NCBI GenBank assembly: GCA_023374025.1
Contig: SIJG01000064.1
Span: 209,943-273,942, forward strand
Direction of reading: 5' to 3'
Length of the DNA: 64,000 bases
Origin: Heterodera schachtii
Lineage: Eukaryota; Nematoda; Chromadorea; Rhabditida; Heteroderidae
The notes beneath the pieces were generated by a model. The model was not told where the DNA came from and ran no database searches. It was given only the letters and a program-made list of their open reading frames with translations. Every line of letters starts with the position of its first letter. Positions within the stretch are counted from its first letter, which is position 1. This document shows positions 50,901-63,345 of the stretch, one piece after another. A program made the translations under genes and the position numbers.

Positions 50901-53900
50901 AAAAATTCTTAGGTTTATCACAAATGCAGTAAATTCGTTTATTTCACATGAACTATTCTTTGAAATATTTATTTGTTTTGGCCCCACCTGGATGGGAAGA
51001 AAGTGCACATTTGGATGAGAGTGTCGAGGATCAGTGAGCATAGGTCAGTGAGGTTGTAAAGGCCCATCGGCAGTGTCGTTGGTTCATCATCCCTTCCTTC
51101 TGTTACGGCTTCATCCCCAATTCCTCCGCCAACAGTTGATGAATTTCCCAGTTTTGTATTGCCGACACAACAAACTGTCCACCGAAATTGGGAAACTGAC
51201 GACAAATGGCACCATTTGTCCAATCCTTCTGCCCAAATTTCACTCTTCTCAAAAAGCACACCGTCGCGGTACAAACGCTTCATCTAAACTGACGACAACA
51301 TTTACAAGTTTTACTCGAGCGAAAAATGATTCACTTTTTTGAACGAAATCGGTCCCTGGCGTTGGCCCTGCCGGTCGTTGTAATACCATTCTTTTGGCTC
51401 ATTCTCTTCACAATGTGCCGCATCTTTGGTTGCCTCAATCACATTTGTTTGGCCGTGAAGTTTTGCTCTGTTGGTGTGCAAATGGGCCAAGACAGCAATA
51501 TCGATGAAAAGTGAGATCGAATTGGCGGAGATCAATTCACGTACATTTTGTTTGTCAAGTGAAAGCTTTAATATTATGGAAAATTTATTCATGTTTATTG
51601 GGTTTGGGTCGTCTCATAATAATTAACTAAACAAATTCTAGTCAAATGGTTATTTTTAAATAAATTTTTAATCTCTGAGTAATTCAAAAAATCTCCGAAC
51701 ATCTTACACCTATCTACTGACATATTTGCCTAATTTCCTTATGACTCAAACTAAGAAAAATGAACAAATGAATACTTTGTTAATAAGAAACAAGAAGTGG
51801 TCCCTTTCAGCAACATTTGTGCATTTGACCAACATTTCCACAATGTGTCGAGTGTCAGCAAACGGTCCAATGCTGATGCAATGCCTTTCGTAGACAAGTG
51901 CCATCGCTCGAAGACAAATGCATCGCATTTCGCTACGTTGAGAAAGCAAAAAGCGATGATAGATTTTGTTGAAAAAGTCCTCGGGGCGATGGATGGGCGT
52001 CGCACTGTTCGAACTGTTCTCTTCGGTCAATAAAAAGCGAAGGTAATAATCACCAATTCGAATTTCGTCCAATAGTGAGTCATAAGTTACCTAAAATAAA
52101 AATTATTTTATTTAAAATGACAATTTTAATCGAAATGGTAACCACCGTAAATTCCGAGTGGTTCCATGATACGGTAGTTCCGGGTTGAATAAATTCTAAC
52201 TCCTGCTGCAATTGGCGCCACTCATTCTCAATTGACAGTCGGAATTCGTCCCGAGTCTTTTCGTTCCAAATTAAATCGGCACGGGCGTGATTTTGGCCAA
52301 ATTGGTAACTAAAACATGTTAAATGGAAAGGAAATAACTAATGCAATCGTAAAACTTAAAAAATTAATGAATTTAGAATAATTAGGCAATTAATTATTAC
52401 CAAAACAACTTCCAATTTGCAGTCGCTTTGACCATTCGCCTTCGCTTGCGAAGCACGACTGGCCTTTGCTGGATTTTCTGCTGCTGGTGTTCCTCGCGAA
52501 TTCGGTTGCTCTGTAAAAAGTTGAGTTTCTGTTCCAAATTCCAATGTTGCAGCAACGAGTCGAGCCTTGCCTCCAGCGTAACTTGCACATTTCTGAAACG
52601 AGTTGTTTTTCATTAAAAATGGCAATTATCCGGAAGTTGTTCGAAAGACCTGAATTGGTCCTGAAGCTGTGCAAACGGACGCTCTCTCTCCGAATTGTTG
52701 GCCATTTCCAAATTGTTGCGAATAGTCAGCAAGTCACGTTCCTCAGCCGCCGCAGAGGCAGGCACATGCTCATTCGAATCCAAATAATCAATGAGCCCTC
52801 GGGGCTAAAACCCTATTTTTTAATTTATATTTTGGCTTTGTTATACCAAGCATCGTTGCAGCAAATCCTTGGCTGCTTGGTTCTCCGCAATCCAAAGTGC
52901 CACCAAATAGCCGCTGAGTTGTTTGTTGGCAAGAACGCGGAGGTCTTTGCCAGTGGAAAGAAGGGCCAACTCCAAATGTTTGAGAAAGGCTCCTTCGGTG
53001 AGAGCCAAAAGTTGCATTTGACGACTGATCTTAATTAAAAAATTGGTAAAACTGGGATGTTTTTATGTTCCGCAGTGGTCCAATAGCCAATTTTGAATTT
53101 TAAAATGCAGCATAAAATGTAAAAATGATCATTTTAAAGTTTGAAATTGCCACTCCCTCATCTTTTTCAGTTATGCCTCTTACATCTCTGCCCGACTCTT
53201 CGATGATCGCTCGCATGACCATCCCCGCCCCCTTCACAATGGTCATAGACGGATGCTGGAAAAGTTTGTAAAAGGTTCGTCCTCGCTGTGCGACCATCGC
53301 CAAAATCGAATCGAACGTATCGCCCGGGGTTGTCTCACTGTACGGGGCGCATACGGTGAATGTGAGAAAGTCCAACATCGAGGCGATGACCAACGCACCT
53401 GGGCAATCATTTTAAAACGATAAATTTGGTTGGTTTGAATTTGTTTACCAGTCCCTCTTGCCACGTGGTCCACCACAAGTTGAAGCAAATGTTCAACGAA
53501 GGCACGGCTGGAGAGCAGCGATTGTTTGTTCAGCTGTTCGATGCGCAAGTCAAAGTTGGCATGCATCGGCTGCATCAGTGCACATAAAAGCTCAACCGTG
53601 GCATGGTCAATCGCTTCGCAACGCCGTTTCAACACCGAAATGACCAGCGAACCGAGCTTCTCACGGATCCTAAATAAACCAAAAATTACACCCAAGAAAG
53701 CAAAAATTACCATGAGTATTTTACTTGAGCTTGAGAATTCAAAAGAATTGCAATTAACTGACCCGTCAACCGTAGTGAATGCTTGGAAGCCTGTTTTGGA
53801 GGCGAAAAGTCGGTGAAGACAAGCCAATTGGGCCTCAATGCGAATGATCGGTTCGGTAGTGTCTACGACCTTTCAAAGTCTTAAGTTGGTGAATTGGAAT

Positions 53901-56425
53901 TATCTCAGCAGATGGCACCGGGGCGTGCACATTGTTGACCACTCGCTGCGTCTGCACCACCATGTCTTGCTGCTGCTGCACAATTTGTTCAGATAAGACA
54001 GCGTCCAAACAGGCAACAATGGTCTTTGATTTGTTGTCGGTAAAAAACCCCTAAAATATTCAAAAAAAATAATAATGAATTTCGACCCGAAGTTAACTCA
54101 CCTCAGATTGGTTCGAGTGATACAGGCCATTATAAGGAATATTGGCATTGAAACGTCGAACCATGTCAATACGTTTTAGACCAGCTGAGATTTGACTTGT
54201 TATAATGGCAAATCCAATTAAAAATCACCCGGCACATTGATGATATGTTTGAGCAGAAGAACCTCAGAATCTTCGTCCAAACTTTGTCCGAATTGAAGCA
54301 TTCGCATTGCACGGAAATGCCTTTGGCTTGAGATGAGATGGACTTGGTAATTGCCAGAACCACGAATTCCATCCAAAAGGGCGGCCAGCAGAGAATCTCT
54401 GAATAATAAAAAGGAAAATGAAATTAAAAAAAGGGGGAAACCGTTCATTGGAACTGAATGTCCGCTCAACGCCACATTCGTAAACAATGGTGAATTTTTG
54501 TGGGTCATTAATATCGCGGACAAGGCAAACAATCTAAAAAATTAAAAAAGTCGAGAACTTTACAGAATCATAGATTTAGAACATGGATAAGTCAGTTGAT
54601 GACTGAATGCATATTTGGAAAACAACACAGAATTAACTAATATTATTTTCTACAGGGTCTATTTAATTTCGATTTGGTCAATTTTCATAAGTAATTAGGT
54701 TATTGTATATTTAGTGAGCGTTTTGTTAGAATTATTTTTTTATTTTTAATTAACAATTCTTGGATAAAATTTTTCAATCTAAAGATATCATTTTGAATCC
54801 ATCCGATTAATTAGAACGCGAAAAAAAATGCTCTCTAATATGCAACGACCTAATACTAAAAATAAATGAAAAAGCGTAATGAACTAACAGACAACTTTGA
54901 TTTAAAACAATACAAAACGAGTTAAACATATGGCTTAATGAATATTACTGGACAATTCATGAAAATTGATATTTTGAATGTTTAGTGCCACAAATTCCCC
55001 TTATTTTCCTTCGTCTCACCGTTCGGAGTGATCTCGCACAAATGACAGCGTAACTGATCGGGTCCCTCTCTATGATGCACGACTCGCTAAGGCACAACAA
55101 TCGCCGCGTGGACAACGCATTTTGTTGGGCCTCCGACGACGCGCCACTGGCGCATTTTGCAGTGAATTTTTGCACATTAAATTCCACGTAAGAAGCGAGC
55201 TGCTCATCCTTGCTGAATTAAACCGAAAATAAAGCAATTAATGTGCTTGTCTGTTTAAACCTGCAAAGACCCAAACGAGTAAGCATAAAATCGTCCAAAC
55301 TGAGAGAATCCCTGGCCAATTGAAGGTCCACAACCACAAATTCCATCGCAATTTCGCGCATTTCCCGCAAGAGAGTGTCGGTTTGATCGCAAAAGAACTG
55401 ATGCTAAAAAAGGGAAATGACAATTTGGCAAATTATCAATATTAAATAGAAAAGGAAAAATTTTTACGGAGTTTTTAAAAAAATCACCCTTCTCCTCTGA
55501 TCGCCCACTTCCAGCACAAACCCATTTTGGCGATCTTAAAAATAAAATCTTTAAGATTCAAGAATAAAAAAAAAGATTCTTGACTTTTTATTGCACCTTT
55601 TGTTGGAATTATTAGCCGAATGTCTTTGTAGTCGTAGCTCTTCCACAATGCGTTGGTCCGGGGACAAAGTTGGTTGATTGAGGCGGAAGCGAGTTCCAAG
55701 TTCACCGGCGTGTCTTTGCCTGACCACCCGCGTTTGAGACAGGAAAATTTCTATAAAAAAACAATTAGGCTATTTATTTAACTGTAATTTTAGGCCCGAT
55801 TCACGAATTTGGCCACGATTTTTTGAAGAAAAAACCCCAAAATCATGGCCTCCTCCTCCCCACCCTTTCACTCACCGCCCTCCGCACATTTTGGTCACTG
55901 GCAAAGCGTGTCTGATAGCGCAGTGTCTCAGTGACAACTTCGCGCGCATTTTCCGATGCGAATCGCATGGTTTCGACTTTCCCGCCCTTTTTTCGCACTT
56001 GGATCGCGAACTGTTGTTGTTGCTGCTGCAACTGATGTTCTTCTGTTTTGGAAACGGCGTAAGAATAATTGGATTCGAAGTTGGAATGTTTTGGGCGTTC
56101 GGTAATGCATCGAATGGAGAAAAAGTCTTCATAGAGCCACTAAAATGCAAATTTGGAAAAGCAAAATAAATAAATTAAGGATTAAATATTATTTAAAAAA
56201 TGGAAGTTAAAATGATTGAAAGACCTGATTTGTGATTTCCAATGTCTGAGGATTATAGGTGGTGATGGCCAAATTACCAATGGAAAATATACGTTTGTAC
56301 CTTTATCCAATTGTTAAATTGCAGAACAATAATAAAACAACTCACTTTCCCTTCCAAGCGGAGAGCTTAGTGACAAGAAAGCATTGCAAATCGTGGTTAT
56401 TAGGAGTAAATGAGACAGACTTCAT
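44942..56425 (-). CDS. rme-8: RME-8/DNAJC13 endosomal J-domain protein
   Basis: Very large (about 2,200 aa expected) peripheral endosomal protein that recruits Hsc70 and works with sorting nexins/retromer in endosomal recycling. The ATG at 56425 opens [20 protein letters not shown], spliced to [20 protein letters not shown], the PH-like N-terminus. Armadillo-like helical repeats follow, with IWN motifs at about 52265 ([11 protein letters not shown]), 50240, 48345 ([13 protein letters not shown]) and 46705 ([10 protein letters not shown]), and a GYF-like segment [17 protein letters not shown] near 51385. The central J domain (about 49700-49920) has [20 protein letters not shown] with the HPD intact (49782-49790). 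The C-terminus has [11 protein letters not shown] and [12 protein letters not shown] and ends at the TAA, 44942-44944. More than 25 short introns; two contain tRNA genes. Individual exon edges are not all resolved. Confidence 0.95.
46026..46096 (+). tRNA. tRNA-Gly (GCC), antisense in an RME-8 intron
   Basis: 71 nt, identical to the gene at 6714-6784. Followed by AATTC and a T6 terminator (46102-46107); the first bases after the gene match those after the other copy, so gene plus terminator seem to have been duplicated together. It is opposite in orientation to its host gene. Confidence 0.97.
50779..50850 (-). tRNA. tRNA-Pro (AGG), sense in an RME-8 intron
   Basis: 72 nt: acceptor GGGTAGT pairs with ACTACCC, discriminator C, anticodon stem CTCGC/GCGAG around TTAGGGT (anticodon AGG), T loop GGTTCAATTCC. 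A T5 terminator follows (plus-strand A at 50770-50774). It lies in the intron between the [18 protein letters not shown] exon and the exon near 51000-51290. Confidence 0.96.
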
Positions 56426-57110
56426 ATTTATAAAATATTCTGAATGATTTGAAATTAATGAAAAATCTCAAAAAAATTTTCTCGGCGCCTATCTCCACCG
56501 CCAGTCATCTAATTTCAATAATTAAAAAAAAAATAAGGATAAGACTGGCAAAAAAGTGGTTAAAAGTAGGGCTGCACGGGTCCGGGTATTTGGGCAAAAA
56601 CCGGGTCCGGGTATTGAAAAGCCGGGTACTCGGTCGGGTACCAGTTTTTAAACCGGGTACCGGGTCGGGTATCGGGTAACCGGTGAAATCGTGTATTGAA
56701 GAAATTTTTAATTTTTATTTCCTTCAAAATTATTATTTAACAGAAATTTTTTTCTGTAATAAATGCTAAATATTAGAGACCGGATTTTCCAAAAGTGCCG
56801 GACCGGACCGGTTTGATATTTTCAGAAGCAACCGGTTTCCGGGCCCGGCCTCTCAAAAACCGGTCAAACCGGAAAACCGGTGAAACCGGATTTTTAAATT
56901 GCCGGGCCCGGAACCGGTTTCCGGTTTGGTAAAAATTTAAATTTTCACATGTACCGTATATGCTCTAATTATCCCCCTGTCTCCATTAATCCCACTGTCT
57001 CCATTAATCCCCCCCTTTCTGAGGAGGTTGAACAATAATCACCCCGTCTCCATTTATCCCCCCGGATGGATAAATGGAATTTTTATTTTTTCGGAAAAAA
57101 TTTTTTTTTT

Positions 57111-57772
57111 CTTCTAAAAACTCGTGAAAACATGTTTAGGGAGGTTTTCGAGGTCGGAGAACCCGATTCCAACATTCATTTTACCAATTTCGAGTCCCTG
57201 ACCCGAATTCGAACAAAAAGTTGAAACTCAAAATTTTCAAAATTCTGACTTTTGTTCCAAAATTGACCAAAATGCTAAATCCAGTCAACCATTGAACATC
57301 GAGGCAATGGTAAAGTTTTGTGGTTTCTTCGAAAAATAAATTTAAAAATTTTCTTGGTATTTTTTCTGGAGTAGAAAAATGCGCTGATTACGAATCCGAG
57401 CTCGGATTTTGGAAAATCATTGATTTTATCTATGGTTTTTCATCAAGTACTTGACTTTTTCAGAAATTTTATTTTTATTTTCCGATGAATTAGGGGTTAA
57501 AAAAAATCGTTGAAAATGAATCCGAGTTCTGATCATGCGAAATCTATGTTTTTGTCTGTGATTTTTCATCAAATCTCATAAAAAAAATAACTGCAGCCAA
57601 GCGGGCTCGAACCCCAGGCCCCTCTCACATGACCCAATTTAGAATTTTTTGAATTTTCGAATTTTTGTTCGAATTCGGTTCCGGGATTCGAAATTGGTGA
57701 AAATGAATGTTGGATTCGGGTTCTCCAACCCATAAAACTCCCATAAACATGTATTCACTGCTTTTAGAATAA
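57111..57772. repeat. Hairpin of the GGTAATA/GAATTCGAAC relatives, with tRNA-like insert
   Basis: Arms 57111-57226 and 57657-57772 are imperfect inverted copies (TCTAAAAACTCGTGAAAACA, CCGAATTCGAACAAAAAG). Between them lies a segment related, in inverted orientation, to 60030-60300, including a sequence with a B-box-like GGTTCGAGCCC complement (about 57600-57616). Confidence 0.7.
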
Positions 57773-58297
57773 AAAAATTTTATTCCAAAAAGGGGGCTTG
57801 CCGACCATCTATAATATTATCATAATACAGAAAATTCTGTTACTTCACCGGGACCAGAACCTGAACTCCTTTTCAAACCAGAGTTCTGAATTTTTTCTGA
57901 AAAATTGAAAATTTCCAGAATTTCTGGAAAATTTTTTTTATCTTTAACTTAGAAAAACCAAATAAAATACATAAAATTCACCGGATTTTCTTTATTTTTA
58001 AAGCTTTGTTCCACTAACACTATCCAATCCAACCCAGAAGTGAGTTATGAGTTTCCAAAAATTATTTCCCGGGCTCAAAAAATGTTTCAAATTTTTATGA
58101 AACGTAAAATAAGATTCATTTCGTTCAATATTTCAGGGATTTTGGTCAATGTTTGATAAACATATAGGCATTTTTCGAATTTTTCATGAAAAATTAGAAA
58201 TCTTTTAACAAAATGCAATAAAAAATTTATTTTTTTGAAACGATATCATTTTTGGCGAAATGATCAAAAAAAATTTCCAGTAAATATGTGCTATACT

Positions 58298-59812
58298 TTT
58301 TCGTCAGTAAGCATTTTCGTCAGTGAACGATTTCGTCAGTGATTTTCGTCAGCGGATAATTTCGTCAGTGAACATTTTCGTCAGTGTACTATTTTTGGTA
58401 ATACTATAGATGGTGCCCCCCCCCTTTTTTGAAAATTTTTTTTAATTCTCTAAAGTCTTAGAAACATGTTAATGGGGGTTTTCAGGGTCGCTGATCACGA
58501 ATATGCCATTCATTTGGGCCAATTTCGAATCCCGGACCCGAATTCGAACCAAAAGCCGAACACTCAAATTTTCCGATTTTTCATTTTTAGTCTAAAAATG
58601 GTTTAAATGGTCTTTTATTGAAGCACTAATGACTTTTGTTACGTTTTCATGTATTTAAACAAAGTTGAGAAAAAAAAATTGAAAATCGAAAAATTTGGTC
58701 TTCGACTTTTTGTTCGAATTCTTGCCCGGAATTCGATCTTGGTCCAAATGAATGTCATATTCGTGATCAGTGACCCTGAAAACCCCCATAAACATGTTTC
58801 CAAGACTTTTGAGAACTAAAATTTTTTTATTCAAAAAAGGGGGGGGGGCACCATCTATAGTATTACCCTATTTTTATTTATTTTGTTTTCCATTTTTTTC
58901 GTCAGTGTTCTAATTCGGCAGTGAATATTTTCGTCAGTGACTATATATATTTCAGGCTCAATTTTCTATATGTATTATTTTCTTTGTGTACTTTTAATAG
59001 CTGAGAATTTATTTTATTCAAAAATGGGCTTAAGCACCATAATATTTAAAATTTGATTATTTTTCACCACAAAAAACTTAAATATTTAAATGCCTATTTA
59101 CTTTCAAATGAATTCGACAGTGGATGATTTCGTCAGTGAATTCGTTTTTTTTTAAATGCTTAATTCAATTTAAAAATGCAAGACAATATTTCGACTGGTT
59201 GTCGGAAATTTGGGCATTTCCAGTATTCCCAGCCTTGCTCGATTCGAGAGTCGTTCTCATAAGCATATTCGAACCCAAGACGAGAAAGGAGAATTTTGCC
59301 ACGGTTGGATTTCGCTTCTTCAAATCGAACAAGAGCCATTTTTGGTTGCATTAAACGAATGAATTTTCATATCGTTCTTTTTTATGCATTGCAAAAACTA
59401 GATAAGGACTAAACAAATATGCAAATAGGCACTCGAAAACGCATGTAAACGATGGCGAGATAAGAAGTTGGAGAAGTAAATTTACTAATAATATTCAACA
59501 GTTTAAAGTACAATTTCTTTTTATGTAAATAATTTATTAAAGTACAAATAATCACTTATTTTGGCTAGAGTTACCATATGCAAAAAGCGATAAATACTGT
59601 ATTAAAGAATTTGATAAAAAATGAAAAATATTTTAATTTTATGGATCCACTGACGAAAATATTCACTGCCGAATTAGAACACTGACGAAAAAAATGGAAA
59701 ACAGCAAATAGTACACTGACGAAAACGTTCACTGACGAAATTATCCGCAGACGAAAATCACTGACGAAATCGTTCACTGACGAAAATGCTTACTGACGAA
59801 AATATTAACCAC
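58298..59812. mobile_element. TTCGTCAGTG tandem-ended element
   Basis: The left array (58298-58395, continuing at 58895-58945) and the right array (59642-59812, complementary strand) are near-perfect inverted copies of a run of TTTCGTCAGTGAAC-like units. The left array is split by the 471-bp foldback element. Internal units with TTCGACAGTG occur near 59108. Confidence 0.85.
58397..58867. mobile_element. 471-bp foldback element, GGTAATA family, copy 2
   Basis: Flanked by CTATTTTT at 58389-58396 and 58868-58875. Ends GGTAATACTATAGATGGTGC with a C run and the inverted copy. The interior matches the copy at 21323-21795. It interrupts the left terminal array of the TTCGTCAGTG element. Confidence 0.94.
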
Positions 59813-59948
59813 GAAATAAATCGGTCGAAAAATAATCCCCCCGTCTCCATTTATCCCCCCGTATCTAATAATCCCCCCCCTTTCTGGGGAGGTTGAACAA
59901 TAATCCCCCCGGGGGGATAATTAGAGCATTTACGGTATTTCACCCAAA

Positions 59949-60588
59949 ATTGGGCAAAGGTGTAGAATTGCGGTTCCAACGGAAAATAAACTTAAAAATT
60001 TTATTTTGGTTTTTCCTGGGGTGAAAAAATGTGCTGATTACGAATCTGAGCTCAGATTTTGTAAAATCACTGATTTTATCTTTGATTTTTCATCAAGTAC
60101 TTGATTTTTTTCGAAAACTGGCGTAAAAACTCATATAGATAATTTGTAGAGCTGAAAAAGAACTTTCGAATGAGCTATTGAATGTTTAGAAGTTAAGTTT
60201 TTAATTTTTTGCGATTTTTTAAAATTTAATTACTGGCCATTACGGGTCATGTGAGATGGGGTCTCGGGTTCGAGCCCGCTTGGCAGCAGTTTATTTTTTT
60301 GCGAGAATTGATGAAAAATCATAGACAAAATGATGGCTTTTGCAAAATCTGAGTTCATATTCGTGATTAGAACATTTTTAGACCACAAATTCTTGTAAAG
60401 AAAATTTAAAAAATTTTGAAAAAAATCAAGTACTTGATGAAAATCAAAGATAAAATCAGTGATTTTACAAAATCTGAGCTCAGATTCGTAATCAGCACAT
60501 TTTTTCACCCCAGGAAAAACCAAAATAAAATTTTTAAGTTTATTTTCCGTTGGAACCGCAATTCTACACCTTTGCCCAAAATTGACCA
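59949..60588. repeat. Long hairpin with tRNA-like centre
   Basis: Arms 59949-60113 and 60417-60588 are near-identical inverted copies (TTGGGCAAAGGTGTAGAATT, AATCTGAGCTCAGATT, CATCAAGTACTTGAT). The centre has TGGCCATTACGGG and GGTTCGAGCCC about 25 nt apart, resembling Pol III A and B boxes, but no cloverleaf is complete. Confidence 0.8.
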
Positions 60589-61274
60589 TAAATCGTGCCA
60601 GATGTAAAATTTCGGCTCTATTTCACTTCAGGCGTCAATAAATGACCTCTTCAATAATAAAATTTCAAAAAAATAAAAAATTTTTAAAGAATGTTTTGAA
60701 AAATTTTTTGTAAAGTGCATTAGTACCGGAAAACCTAGTAAGTAATTCTCCATAAAAAGAAAAAAAATTTCTTTCTTAGATATTTGTGGAAAATTTTTTA
60801 AGATTTTGAAATTTCTGTTTGGAAATAAAAAAAATTTGCGATTTTGAGCAAATTTTTCAAGAAAATTAAGGATTTTTAGGGTCCGGCGGTGCCGATAGGC
60901 GCCGCCGAGAAATTTTTGAAAATTTCGATGCAATTTATTAACAGAAATTGTATAAAAATTAAGAATTTTTGGCTATATCATAAACCGGTAAAAACCTGTC
61001 CAAAATGCCGGTTTCCGGACCGGTTTGGCATTTTCAAAATGACCGGTTTCCGGGCCCGGCCTCTCAAAAACCGGTCAAACCGGAAAACCGGTCAAACCGG
61101 AATTTTCCCTAAAATCGCCGGACCGGTTTCCGGGCCCGGTAAAAACCGGTACCGGGCCCGGTCCGGTCCGTTCTCTACTAAATATTATTTGTCCAATTTT
61201 TTATTGCTATTAAAACCACTTTTTTTGCGGTTTGATTTTTCCAAAAAAACTTTTCAAGAACAGGAGGTCCGGGG

Positions 61275-61598
61275 GGTACTTATGTGGTTTAGACCACATA
61301 AAAAAAAATTTTTTTATAAGACATTGTAAACATGCTTCCAGGGGTTTTCGGTGTCGCTAAGCATGAATCTGAACTCAGATTAATAAAATTTCGAACCCCG
61401 AACTGAAGGCGACGGCAAAAAAAAAACAATTATTTTTTGAAAAAATTAAATTCGAAAAAGGTTCGAATTCGGGGTTAGGGGTTCGAAATTTTTCTGAGTT
61501 CAGATTCGTGATTAACGACCCCGAAAATCTCTGGAAGCATATTTATAATGCATTAAAAAAAACCTTTTTTTTTATGTGGTCTAAACCACATAAGTACC
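61275..61598. repeat. 324-bp GGTACTTATGTGG foldback
   Basis: Inverted ends GGTACTTATGTGGTTTAGAC with A/T runs inside, then mirrored GAACTCAGATT and TTCGAACCCC blocks. Related in plan to the GGTAATA foldback elements. No target duplication recognised. It lies between the end of the 4.4-kb element and the end of the 5.4-kb element. Confidence 0.8.
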
Positions 61599-61831
61599 AA
61601 AAAAGGACCAAATTTTGTTATTTTAGCCAATATATTTACAGAATTTCTACCAAAATGTTCAATTTTCAAAATTTCTTATGGGAATATTGTAAAAAATTAA
61701 GAAATTTCTTTTAAAATTCTATGAAAGCAAAAATAGTTTTTTTTAATTTATAAACTTTTAAGCTTTATTTACTTAATAATAAAATGGCAATTTCCAACAA
61801 AAATTTAAAATAAATGCTAAAAAAAAGAAGT

Positions 61832-61910
61832 GCTACGCGAAGGAATTGAACCTGACAAATGAGCAAATAACGAATTGAATCCAAGAAATTAACCACCACG
61901 CCACAGAAGC
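61832..61910 (-). pseudogene. tRNA-like sequence (degenerate)
   Basis: On the minus strand TGGCGTGGTGGTTAA resembles an A box and GGTTCAATTCC is a good B box, but the acceptor ends do not pair. Best read as a tRNA pseudogene or a tRNA-derived repeat head inside the 5.4-kb element. Confidence 0.4.
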
Positions 61911-62115
61911 AATAAATGCTTCATTTTAAAAAAAATCAATTTAATTAAAAAAAATTTTCCTTTCCTCCAACTTTGACCCGGTCGGGTACCCGGACCCGTG
62001 CAGCCCTAGTTAAAAGTATAGAAAACGAGCTTATGACGCCGATGCTTCGGAGAGCGGAAACATAAACTTTTTTTTATAAAGTAGTTATTCAATCAAAATG
62101 TATGTATTAAATGTT

Positions 62116-62919
62116 CGGTCGGGGTCGTTTTCGCGTGGCCGTTTTCGCGTGGTTGCATATAAGAGAATTTTTTACTTTTTTATATTTTGTAAATTTTTTT
62201 CACTCCCGTTTTATTTCGGGTGCTTAATTCAATTTATATTTGAGTGAATTTTATAAACTAAATTAAGACTGACAAATTAATTATTATAGTCTAATATTTT
62301 TTCACGGTCTAATGCTCTGCTGATATTAGTGTAGACTCACTATCCCAAATGCACTTTGATACAAAAATAGAGACCGACTAAAAAGGCAGCAAAAATCGCG
62401 AAAAAGGCACTATAAAATGCATGAAAAAATTGAAAAAAGGCATGAAAAGGCACGAAAATCCGGAAAAGGCAAGAAAAAAGGCACTTAAAATTTTTTATTA
62501 AGGATTTTCAGGGAGCAAAACACGTAAAACTTAAGCAAATAACTTAATTTTGGTCAATTAAATGATTATAAATATTTTTTTAAATCCATTTTTTGGTTGT
62601 TTATCTTATTTTTTAGGTTTATTTAACCCCTATTACAGAATTTTTCGATATAAAATTGAGTTGTGCTAAAATGTTTGGGGCATTACTTTTGTACGGCAAA
62701 AAATTGAACAAAACAGTTAAGACTTTCCAATTAGTTAAACATGCATAAAAATGGAGCTTGAGTAAATAAAAGCAAAAAAACTATTTGAATTCGGGTCCGG
62801 GTTTCGAAATAGGTCGAAATGTATGTTCGGCACACATCCGACCAATTTCAGTCCTAAACAGGCACTCACGCGATAACGTACCCCACGCGAAAACGGCCAC
62901 GCGAAAACGTCCTGGCCCC
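62116..62919. mobile_element. 804-bp TTTTCGCGTGG-ended element, 9-bp target duplication
   Basis: Flanked by TTAAATGTT at 62107-62115 and 62920-62928. Inverted ends contain GTTTTCGCGTGGCCGTTTTC and its complement. The interior holds AAAAAGGCACGAAAA-like tandem words (62380-62490) and a GAATTCGGGTCCGGG fragment. No transposase. Confidence 0.88.
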
Positions 62920-63072
62920 TTAAATGTTATATCCTTCGCCTCCCATTACCAATTTTAACAAATTTGGGGAGCGAAATAGCAAACCTATTTCAGTGCAATC
63001 GGGATCAATCCGATTTTTAATAATTTTTTTGTGGCTCATTTTCCAAAAAATTTTTGTGAAACAGGGGGAGGG

Positions 63073-63099
63073 GGTCCGGAGGTGCTGATAGGCGCCGGC
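63073..63099. repeat. GATA-loop hairpin module copy
   Basis: GGTCCGGAGGTGCTGATAGG followed by CGCCGG and AT-rich sequence. One of at least nine copies in the window (others at about 8801, 8912, 10090, 17301, 20559, 20701, 56481, 60880). Confidence 0.8.
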
Positions 63100-63345
63100 A
63101 GGTAAAATTTTGAAAACTTGAGTGCAACTTGTTAACATTTTTACATTGTGTCGTAAAATTTCAAAATTATAAGTAAGGAATGTACTTCAGGGCTGGAGCG
63201 CGACCGCGATCCGCGGCGTATTTTTTTTCCGAAATTCGAGAGCGCGGCAATCTGAATCCGCGATGCGCGGCGATCCGCGACCACGGGATTTTGAATCCGC
63301 GATCAGCGATCCGCAGAATTTGGTGGATAAATTATTTGGTGCTAT

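Larger units (their letters stand above)
56951..59937. mobile_element. CCCGTCTCCATTTATCC-motif element inside the nest
   Basis: Inverted termini around GCTCTAATTATCCCCC (56959 onward, preceded by TACCGTATAT) and GGGGGGATAATTAGAGC (to about 59928, followed by ATTTACGGTA). Next to each end are C-rich tandem words (CCCGTCTCCATTTATCCCC). No convincing target duplication, so the limits are less certain. Confidence 0.6.
56774..61176. mobile_element. 4.4-kb CCGGTTT-motif element, second level of nest
   Basis: Flanked by CTAAATAT at 56766-56773 and 61177-61184. Starts TAGAGACCGGATTTTCC and ends CCGTTCTCTA. Blocks of CCGGTTTCCGGGCCCGG-like words lie at both ends (56790-56935 and 61000-61170). Its family member at 35887-36067 is only 181 bp, so about 4 kb here is inserted material. 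Confidence 0.92.
56567..62008. mobile_element. 5.4-kb TAGGGCTGCACGGG element, outermost of a nest
   Basis: Flanked by GTTAAAAG at 56559-56566 and 62009-62016. Inverted ends TAGGGCTGCACGGGTCCGGG and CCCGGACCCGTGCAGCCCTA. The left end continues as repeated CGGGTACCGGGTCGGGT words (56575-56690). Most of its length is later insertions listed separately; the element itself may have been only a few hundred base pairs. Confidence 0.93.

Noticed and set aside
56951..59937. Target duplication for the TATCCCCC element (TTTCAC on both sides)
   Set aside because: Only 6 bp match, in AT-rich DNA; too weak to call.
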